From positions 1 to 5,082 of the forward strand of contig DYTL01000062.1 in the NCBI GenBank assembly GCA_020726005.1: a stretch of 5,082 nt of DNA. The letters run 5' to 3'. The DNA comes from Microcaldota archaeon. GTDB taxonomy: Archaea > Micrarchaeota > Micrarchaeia > Anstonellales > Bilamarchaeaceae. Below, piece after piece: positions 1-5,082 of this stretch. Under the pieces are notes generated by a model. It was not told where the DNA came from and ran no database searches. It saw nothing but the letters and a program-made list of their open reading frames with translations. The translations under genes were made by a program, and so were the position numbers. The stretch's first letter is position 1. The number at the start of each line of letters is the position of its first letter.

Positions 1-1
1 A

Positions 2-97
2 ATTGGCATTTATTTCGTTTTCATTATTTACCCGAAATTTTTTGTTTTTCTTATGACGTTTTCCGATAGATTTTTAAGTGCTTATTTAAAGATATAG
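2..97 (+). CDS. possible C-terminal tail of an upstream membrane protein (partial)
   Basis: Reading from base 2, this frame stays open from the window edge to a TAG at 95-97. It encodes about 31 residues dominated by Phe, Ile, Val, Leu and Tyr, ending in a more polar stretch (SDRFLSAYLKI). That is what the last membrane segment and tail of an integral membrane protein would look like. The stop falls directly against the metG start region (TTG at 98, GTG at 101), the same tight packing as the other junctions. Against it, any T-rich spacer reads as Phe/Ile/Leu in this way, the piece is too short to identify, and frame 1 is also open to base 69. It may simply be intergenic DNA. Confidence 0.25.
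   Translation: MGIYFVFIIYPKFFVFLMTFSDRFLSAYLKI
38..50 (+). terminator. T-tract, candidate archaeal intrinsic terminator
   Basis: There are six T, a G, five T and a C on the + strand, with no stable hairpin in front. Archaeal RNA polymerase can terminate at U-rich tracts without a stem-loop, so this could end transcription of a gene lying to the left. If the upstream frame at 2-97 is truly coding, the tract is inside a gene and this call fails. Confidence 0.25.
71..90 (+). promoter_or_regulatory. candidate TATA-box region upstream of metG
   Basis: Two AT elements resemble archaeal TATA boxes: TTTTTAAG (71-78) and TATTTAAA (83-90). Archaeal boxes are usually centred about 26-27 bases before the transcription start. 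The first would place initiation at about base 100-101, exactly at the GTG codon of metG, giving a leaderless message. The second matches the consensus better but would start RNA inside the gene, near base 113. No Shine-Dalgarno precedes the metG start, which fits a leaderless transcript. In DNA this AT-rich such elements also arise by chance. Confidence 0.35.
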
Positions 98-100
98 TTG

Positions 101-1798
101 GTGATTTACATAAAACACATTCTTGTTACTGCTGCACTTATTTATGCGAATGGACCTCTTCATCTCGGACACATAAGAAGCACATACCTTCCCGCAGATA
201 TATATGCAAGATATTGTAGGCTTGCAGGAAACGAAGTTCTTTATATTTGCGCGACTGATGAGCATGGTACGCCAATCATTATAAACGCAGAAAAGGAAAA
301 AAAGGGTCTGAAAGAGTTTGTTGATTTTTATTATGAAAAAGATAAACATGAATTTGAACAATTAGGTTTTTCTTTTGATATTTTTCATCGCACATCTAGT
401 GTAGAAAATAAAAAAATGACCGAGCACATATTTGCTAAATTAAAAGAAAATGGACATATTTATCAGAAAGAGGTTGAACAGTTTTACTGCGAAAAATGCC
501 TTCGTTTTCTCCCTGATCGCCTTGTAGTAGGAACTTGTCCATACTGTAAATCCAAGGGGCAATACAGTGATGGGTGCGAAGTTTGTGGAAGGGTTCTGAA
601 AACCAGTGAAATCTCTAAACCCAAATGTATAACATGCAAAACTAGCCCAATAATGAAAAAATCCATGCACTACTTTTTTAAACTCAGTTTTTTTTCCTTC
701 AAACTAAAAGAATATATTAAAAATCCAAATTTCCAGACAGAGGTTACGAATTATGTGCTCAATTGGATAGATTCAGGACTAATTGACTGGGATATTTCTC
801 GTGATATGGACTGGGGCGTACAAATTCCAGGAGAGAAAAGCAAAGTTTTTTATGTATGGTTTGATGCACCAATAGGATATATAAGTAGCACAGTTGCTGC
901 AACTCCAGAATGGGAAAATTTCTGGAAGAAAAATTCAAACGCGAAATCAGAGTCAAAAAAAATGTCACGTTCTTCGTTCAACAATTCTCACGCAAAACGC
1001 GAAATAGTGCATTTCATAGGCAAAGATATTTCTTATCATCATTATCTTTTTTGGCCTGCAATGCTCATGGGCGCAAATGATAATTTTTTGCTTCCTAATG
1101 CAATTCCAGTGCGCGGTTATCTTAATCTTGAGCATAGAAAGTTTTCCAAGAGTAAAGGATGGTTCGTTTCAATTAGCGATTTTTTGGCTGAATTTCAACC
1201 TGATTATTTGAGGTATTATCAAACAGCTATAACTCCTCATAGCGTAGAAGACGCGAATTTTGTCTGGAAAGAATTTGGCACGCGCATAAATACTGAACTC
1301 GTTTCAAACTTAGGTAATTTCGTCCATCGCACGCTCACTTTAATAAAAAAAATTTCCAATTCCGAAATTCCAAAACCAGAGCTTAGTAATAAGGACAAAA
1401 AGCTTCTTGCGAAAATAACAGAAACAAAAGAAAAGACCTCGGAATTATTGGAAAAATTCGAATTCCGTGAGGCACAAGAAGAAATAATGCATACAACTTC
1501 GGAATTCAACAAATATCTAAGCGAACGCGAACCATGGAAAGATAGGAATGCGAAACGCGTAGCAACAACACTTTATGTTTCCTTGCGTTGGGTTTCTGCA
1601 CTCGCAACTTTGCTTCAACCGTTCCTCCCATTTAGTTCGCAAAAACTCGCAAAAATGTTAGAGATAAAAATTTTAAGTTGGAATGATGCGGACAAAGAGT
1701 ATTTAAAACAAGGTGCGAAACTCGGTGAAATAGAAATGCTGTTTAAGAAGATAGAGGATAAACAAATAGAGAAAATGGAACAACGGTTGAAAAAATGA
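101..1798 (+). CDS. metG: methionyl-tRNA synthetase, catalytic core plus anticodon domain, no EMAPII domain
   Basis: Class I aminoacyl-tRNA synthetase that charges tRNA-Met with methionine in the cytosol. Residues counted from GTG 101 (565 aa): HIGH motif as HLGH 21-24; TDEHGTPI at 52-59; a zinc-knuckle insert with two complete CxxC pairs each (Cys130/133/146/149 and 159/162/176/179); methionine-pocket segment WFDAPIGY 253-260; HFIGKDI 304-310; KMSKS loop as KFSKS 347-351; anticodon-domain landmarks Asn406 (in NFVHR) and Trp479 (in EPWK), which correspond to the anticodon-reading residues of the E. coli enzyme. The protein stops just after the helical anticodon domain, so the C-terminal EMAPII-like tRNA-binding domain of many archaeal and bacterial homologues is absent. 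GTG 101 is preferred because the N-terminus then aligns with homologues; TTG 98 would add one residue. No ATG is available. Oddities are Ile14 where Pro is usual, and a Ser/Lys/Asn-rich insertion near 279-300. It appears to head the operon. Confidence 0.96.
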   Translation: MIYIKHILVTAALIYANGPLHLGHIRSTYLPADIYARYCRLAGNEVLYICATDEHGTPIIINAEKEKKGLKEFVDFYYEKDKHEFEQLGFSFDIFHRTSSVENKKMTEHIFAKLKENGHIYQKEVEQFYCEKCLRFLPDRLVVGTCPYCKSKGQYSDGCEVCGRVLKTSEISKPKCITCKTSPIMKKSMHYFFKLSFFSFKLKEYIKNPNFQTEVTNYVLNWIDSGLIDWDISRDMDWGVQIPGEKSKVFYVWFDAPIGYISSTVAATPEWENFWKKNSNAKSESKKMSRSSFNNSHAKREIVHFIGKDISYHHYLFWPAMLMGANDNFLLPNAIPVRGYLNLEHRKFSKSKGWFVSISDFLAEFQPDYLRYYQTAITPHSVEDANFVWKEFGTRINTELVSNLGNFVHRTLTLIKKISNSEIPKPELSNKDKKLLAKITETKEKTSELLEKFEFREAQEEIMHTTSEFNKYLSEREPWKDRNAKRVATTLYVSLRWVSALATLLQPFLPFSSQKLAKMLEIKILSWNDADKEYLKQGAKLGEIEMLFKKIEDKQIEKMEQRLKK

Positions 1799-2796
1799 AT
1801 AACTTCGTTGTACTAAATCGACCCACGAGCCAGATGACACTAAATAGAACTATTCTTATTAATGTTGAAATAAAAACAGCACTTATAATGTTGGATTTAT
1901 TGTGCGCCGCACTTAGAAACCCAAACAAAACAAATGCGAACGAACTTGATAATTATATACGTTCAACACTCGCAAACGCAAATGCACGTGCAATCTTTGA
2001 AATTATTGAAAGAGAAATAAAACGTCAAAATGTAAGTAATGAATTTAAAATACGTAAAAATGAATCCGATGCTTTCTTTACATATGCGAGCGCAGGAAAA
2101 ACAGAGGAAAAATTCCGTGCACTTTTTGATCTTCAGCAAGACGTGAAAAAAAGTGCAGAAGCGATTTTAATTTTGGATGCAAACGCAGAAAAAATGAGTG
2201 AATCCCAACTATCTAAAATAATTGCGCTTATGGAAAGGGAAGAATTGAAAAAGGACGACATAGCAAGCGTGTTAGGTAAAACTCCTTTTCCGGAACTTGC
2301 AGATGCAATATATCTATTAATACGCAAACAAGAAGCCGCTGCAATAGCTGCACAGAATTTTTTAGACCTTGACAGAAACGAATGCCAGAAAATATTTGGA
2401 ATAGAACCAAAAAATGAAATATTTTCGCTTTTAACTATTTATAGGAAAATTGTTGGTGATGCAAAATTTGCAAAAATCCGCGAGAGCGCAATGTACGGTA
2501 ATCTTGCAGCTATACTTGCCGAGATAAAGAAAATGGGACTAATGGCACAGTATATCTTTTTCGTGTTACTCGCTCCACACTTAATACGTAATGGAATGTG
2601 GAATTCAGCAATACTCGGAATATTCTTCAAAACCTTACGCGAAATAGATAAAACATCGCAGAAAGTAGGCACAAATTCAAACAAAATGCAAATTAGATAT
2701 ATGCATAAACTAAAAAAATTCCTATCCAAATTCGCGGATTTCAAGGGTATTAATTTTTCAATGTTCTCATCTGCATTCCTTTCTGCATTAAAGTGA
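1795..2796 (+). CDS. unrecognised helical protein (333 aa), second gene of the operon
   Basis: I do not recognise this family. The ATG overlaps the metG stop as ATGA, so translation is probably coupled to metG. There is no clear Shine-Dalgarno, and an in-frame ATG at 1834 is an alternative start. The composition (many Ala, Lys, Glu, Leu, Ile; few Pro or Gly) suggests a mostly alpha-helical protein. Residues 60-200 look like successive amphipathic helices, including a strongly charged stretch at 140-157 and an Ala-rich one at 179-186. Residues 247-264 form an uncharged hydrophobic run (containing QYIFFVLLAPHLI), followed by a second hydrophobic stretch at about 267-278; these could be buried helices or a weak membrane hairpin. 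The tail (about 284-310) is Lys-rich. Cys36 and Cys197 are isolated, so there is no metal site. There is no signal peptide and no catalytic motif I can name. Codon use resembles metG, which argues for a native gene. Coding status is well supported by the long open frame and tight junctions; function is unknown. Confidence 0.85.
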   Translation: MNNFVVLNRPTSQMTLNRTILINVEIKTALIMLDLLCAALRNPNKTNANELDNYIRSTLANANARAIFEIIEREIKRQNVSNEFKIRKNESDAFFTYASAGKTEEKFRALFDLQQDVKKSAEAILILDANAEKMSESQLSKIIALMEREELKKDDIASVLGKTPFPELADAIYLLIRKQEAAAIAAQNFLDLDRNECQKIFGIEPKNEIFSLLTIYRKIVGDAKFAKIRESAMYGNLAAILAEIKKMGLMAQYIFFVLLAPHLIRNGMWNSAILGIFFKTLREIDKTSQKVGTNSNKMQIRYMHKLKKFLSKFADFKGINFSMFSSAFLSALK

Positions 2797-2797
2797 T

Positions 2798-4378
2798 ATG
2801 ATGGAAAAGTTGTTAACAAACCTTATTCCAAGCAAACTGAATTTTGAAAATGCACTAATTTTCCTTAAATATGTAAAATCATTATATTTTAGTATAGGAG
2901 AAATGGAAATTCCGTTACCTGAAGAAAAAGAATATGCCGTGGAAATTTCTGATAAGGAAAATTTTGAGGAATTCTTAGATTCTAATTCAGATTCATTTCA
3001 CCAGTCGCTTATTTTTTCTGATTTTCCATTCACTAAAAGAGGTGCATTCGCATTTGCTGCGCTTTCAACTGAAATCGCAAAAACCGCGCCACAACTTGAG
3101 AAGGGTAAGGACGCAAAGATTTTTAGTTTTGGAAAAATTAAAAATACGGATTGGAATTCGCGTATTGAAGATGTTAACAATCCAAATAAAATTAACAGAA
3201 TTTTAGATTCGCTTCCGTGCAATGCAACCTTAAATCCGAAGATAAAAACGCAATATGCAGTACATAGTGATGGAACTAACGTAAATTGTTATATGCGCAT
3301 TAATAATTGGAAAAAATATCTCTCAATTCCATTTTCTGAAAATGTATGGCAAATTCCAGGAAAGCGTTTTCTTGCTGTTTATTCCGCAGATAACGGAATT
3401 TACGAAGGATTTCATCCTTCAATCGGTAATCTTGTTTTTGCTGCAACCCCTCATATAGAATATGGTTGGATTAGTGAGGAAGTTAATATAAAAAACCTTA
3501 GAGATGTTGCAATAGAATTCGCTGAATTTTATGATGAAATTTACGGATTGAAAAATTCAAAACAGTTTTTGGACTTTTTTGTGCTCTCTTCAATACTTAA
3601 ACATAACGCATTTGCAGAAGTTGGTACAAAAAAAATGTATTCATCGGAATTTTTTGCAAACATTCCCTACATGTTTTTAAAAGCAGAAATGGAAATTGCA
3701 AAAAATAATTTGCAGGAAGCACATTTTCTTTTACGTACAATTTCCGATTTGTCTTTACTTACTTTACGTGCAGCTCCGTTTGGAGGAAGAATGCTTTCAC
3801 TTACAAAATTTTTTAATGAGAAGGAAAACATTGCGCTACGCGAATTTGTGTTTTCCGAAGGCGTAGTGGAAATGTTACGTAGTTTAGAAATTGATTTAGA
3901 AAAATCAGTTTCCAACGCACCGTTTGTTCTAAAAAAAGGAAAGAATTATTCGATTGAAAAAGGTCAAATATTTATGAATTTCGGAACTCTGATTGCACTT
4001 ATGCATGCATCTGGCTTTTTTACTAAATATAAAAACGCATTCTGGAATTCATTACGTTCAGCTAATGCCGCACTTTTCTTAGCTTCTTATAAAGATAAAC
4101 TTTCCATTTTAGAGGAAGAAACAATAGTTGCGCGCGGTTCGGACTTAATTAAAATTGAATTCACAAACCACAAAATCATTATAAAAAGAGCGATGATTCT
4201 TGAAAACGGAAAAGCAAAAGAAATTAAACTCCACCTTGCAAAATTAATTGAAATTGTGGACAAACGTTCTGTGAATGAGCGCAATTTTATAGAAGAAATA
4301 GGAAACTATGGTGAAGTAGTATATGAATTTGCAGGAAAAGAAAATATGGTACTTGTAAGTTCAAAAAGGTTTTACTAA
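2798..4378 (+). CDS. unrecognised protein (526 aa), third gene of the operon
   Basis: I do not recognise this family. It begins one base after the previous stop. Two tandem ATGs (2798 and 2801) are possible starts, and GTGAT at 2793-2797 resembles part of a Shine-Dalgarno but is very close to either. The protein is soluble in appearance, with no signal peptide or convincing membrane segment. The N-terminal 1-90 is helical with an acidic patch (about 49-66). Residues 150-225 are rich in aromatic residues and Gly and look like beta structure (YAVHSDGTNVNCY, then FLAVYSADNGIYEGFHPSIG). Residues 235-430 return to helices, including a hairpin at 291-324 that vaguely resembles a TPR unit. The C-terminal 440-526 alternates short hydrophobic strands (IKIEF, KIIIKRAMI, VVYEFAG, MVLVSS) with charged turns, suggesting a small beta domain. 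His156, Asp158, His206 and His219 are polar candidates for a site, but this is a guess. The stop TAA overlaps an ATG (TAATG). Confidence 0.85.
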   Translation: MMEKLLTNLIPSKLNFENALIFLKYVKSLYFSIGEMEIPLPEEKEYAVEISDKENFEEFLDSNSDSFHQSLIFSDFPFTKRGAFAFAALSTEIAKTAPQLEKGKDAKIFSFGKIKNTDWNSRIEDVNNPNKINRILDSLPCNATLNPKIKTQYAVHSDGTNVNCYMRINNWKKYLSIPFSENVWQIPGKRFLAVYSADNGIYEGFHPSIGNLVFAATPHIEYGWISEEVNIKNLRDVAIEFAEFYDEIYGLKNSKQFLDFFVLSSILKHNAFAEVGTKKMYSSEFFANIPYMFLKAEMEIAKNNLQEAHFLLRTISDLSLLTLRAAPFGGRMLSLTKFFNEKENIALREFVFSEGVVEMLRSLEIDLEKSVSNAPFVLKKGKNYSIEKGQIFMNFGTLIALMHASGFFTKYKNAFWNSLRSANAALFLASYKDKLSILEEETIVARGSDLIKIEFTNHKIIIKRAMILENGKAKEIKLHLAKLIEIVDKRSVNERNFIEEIGNYGEVVYEFAGKENMVLVSSKRFY

Positions 4379-4398
4379 TGGAAAATTTGGAGATGTAA
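4378..4398 (+). other. six-codon minicistron bridging two genes (possible)
   Basis: The TAA that ends the 526-residue gene overlaps an ATG that opens a six-codon frame (MENLEM). Its own TAA overlaps the ATG of the regulator, so two TAATG junctions sit back to back. Ribosomes finishing the upstream gene could reinitiate here and be carried to the regulator start. The peptide itself is too short to have a likely function, and the frame also contains the Shine-Dalgarno of the next gene, so it may be a by-product of that site. Confidence 0.3.
4389..4392 (+). promoter_or_regulatory. Shine-Dalgarno for the HTH regulator
   Basis: GGAG lies five bases before the ATG at 4398, the usual spacing, and is complementary to the archaeal 16S rRNA 3' end. 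It is the only clear ribosome binding site in the window and fixes the regulator start. It suggests that this gene can recruit ribosomes independently, unlike its upstream neighbours, which rely on overlap or a leaderless start. Confidence 0.7.
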
Positions 4399-5081
4399 TG
4401 GAAAAAATAAAACTCGAAATTGCTGGAGAAATTTCACTTTCCAATGATGCTGGTTCAACAATGAAAAAGTGGAGAGAAATATTTGGCATTTCACAAGTTG
4501 AGCTTGCCCGTTATCTTAATATAGGCGTATCTACAATAAGCGATTACGAAGCAAACAGAAGAAAAAGTCCTGGTACCGCAATAATAAAACGACTTGTGAA
4601 CTCGCTTTTTGAAATAGATAGACAGAAAGGAGGTACAATAAGCCAAAAGTTCCTTGAAAGTGAGAAGGATATAGAAAATTATTTCAAAGTTCATGAATTT
4701 GCAAGAGGTGTAGTTGTAAGCGACTTTGCAAAACTCATAGAAGGCAAAATACTAACAAATTATAATTTAACAGATAACAAACAGATTTATGGATATACGC
4801 TAATTGACTCGCTGAAAGTGATTTTAGAAATGCCGTTTTCTTATTTTCCGCGCATATATGGTAATGTTTCCGAACGTGCATTCATCTTTACAGGAGTAAG
4901 CACTGGAAGAAGCCCTATGGTAATAATTCGGGTTTCGCCATCAAAACCGAGTGTAGTCGTACTTCATGGAATAGAAGATGTAGACAAACTCGCACTCAAA
5001 ATTTCTGAAAAAGAAAGAATTCCAATTATTATTACGAAATTAGATATAGGAAAAATAATGGAAAAATTGGGCAAAATTTAA
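4398..5081 (+). CDS. archaeal XRE-type HTH transcriptional regulator, COG1709-like
   Basis: Predicted cytosolic DNA-binding regulator of 227 aa. Residues 6-19 (LEIAGEISLSNDAG) form the conserved lead-in of this archaeal family. Residues 22-75 form a Cro/CI-type helix-turn-helix: scaffold KKWREIFGISQVELARYLN, then recognition helix STISDYEANRRKSPG (45-59). A variable linker covers about 76-127. The C-terminal domain (129-227) contains the family's recognisable IYGYTLIDSLK (130-140), FIFTGVSTGRSPM (162-174) and VVVLHGIEDVDKLA (186-199), followed by the terminal IPIIIT strand. From memory this layout matches archaeal COG1709 'predicted transcriptional regulator' proteins, whose ligand and targets are, to my knowledge, undefined. 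The gene is complete: TAA at 5079-5081. The start is set by GGAG five bases upstream and by agreement with the family N-terminus. As the last visible gene of the metG operon it could control that operon or act elsewhere; the sequence does not decide. Confidence 0.9.
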   Translation: MEKIKLEIAGEISLSNDAGSTMKKWREIFGISQVELARYLNIGVSTISDYEANRRKSPGTAIIKRLVNSLFEIDRQKGGTISQKFLESEKDIENYFKVHEFARGVVVSDFAKLIEGKILTNYNLTDNKQIYGYTLIDSLKVILEMPFSYFPRIYGNVSERAFIFTGVSTGRSPMVIIRVSPSKPSVVVLHGIEDVDKLALKISEKERIPIIITKLDIGKIMEKLGKI

Positions 5082-5082
5082 T

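Noticed and set aside
1..9. Possible divergent gene starting at the ATG on the - strand (9-7) and leaving the window
   Set aside because: Only three codons are visible. The AT-rich box at 83-91 reads as TATA-like on both strands, but that is not enough to support a gene.
86..361. 91-codon open frame on the - strand opposite the MetRS N-terminus
   Set aside because: It is antisense to the HIGH-motif region of an unmistakable MetRS. It is a shadow of that gene.
956..973. KKMSRS in the MetRS insertion, resembling a second KMSKS loop
   Set aside because: It lies before GKDI in a low-complexity Ser/Lys insertion, while the true loop (KFSKS) is in the correct place after the GYLNLE segment. The resemblance is probably chance.
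1957..1995. Repeated GCAAACGCAAATGCA-like stretch as a possible tandem repeat
   Set aside because: It encodes an Ala/Asn run (LANANARA) in frame, is imperfect and short, and is explained by coding composition.
2089..2103. SAGKT in the 333-residue protein as a possible Walker A motif
   Set aside because: The preceding glycine pattern GxxxxGK[ST] is missing (TYASAGKT), there is no hydrophobic strand before it, and no Walker B follows.
2439..2819. 126-codon open frame on the - strand
   Set aside because: It lies entirely opposite the end of the 333-residue gene and the start of the next. Its translation is Ile/Phe/Ser-rich, as expected of the complement of A-rich coding DNA, and it shows no motif. 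The + frames have tight operon junctions here.
3531..3537. ATGATGA resembling a C box of a C/D guide RNA
   Set aside because: No CTGA box D follows at a suitable distance, no D'/C' pair is visible, and it lies inside an intact coding frame (YDE).
1..5082. tRNA, rRNA, CRISPR repeats, insertion sequence ends
   Set aside because: I read both strands for cloverleaf cores, spaced direct repeats and terminal inverted repeats and found none that stand out.

Overview
The window is AT-rich DNA packed with four complete genes, all on the + strand and all using the standard code. It looks archaeal, probably from a small-genome lineage such as a DPANN or ARMAN-type archaeon. Three things point there: the first gene is a methionyl-tRNA synthetase of archaeal architecture, the last is an archaea-specific HTH regulator (COG1709 type), and the genes overlap or touch with almost no spacers. 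The lineage is inferred from protein character and base composition, not from any marker search.

Layout. Positions 1-97 are a T-rich leader. It may be the tail of an upstream membrane protein, a T-tract terminator plus promoter, or both. Positions 101-1798 encode methionyl-tRNA synthetase (metG), with a non-ATG start and no C-terminal EMAPII-type tRNA-binding domain. Positions 1795-2796 (overlapping by ATGA) and 2798-4378 (1-bp gap) encode two proteins of 333 and 526 residues that I do not recognise. A six-codon reading frame at 4378-4398 is joined by TAATG overlaps to the gene before it and the gene after it. Positions 4398-5081 encode the HTH regulator, preceded by the clearest Shine-Dalgarno in the window (GGAG at 4389-4392). 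Its stop codon ends one base before the window does.

Working together. The overlaps and tiny gaps make a single transcript (metG - unknown - unknown - regulator) very likely, with translational coupling at the junctions. The shared theme may be translation and its control, but only the first and last genes support that. The two middle genes, which make up about half of the window, are the main unexplained content. No tRNA, rRNA, CRISPR array, insertion sequence or attachment site was seen, and no gap between genes approaches 300 bases.
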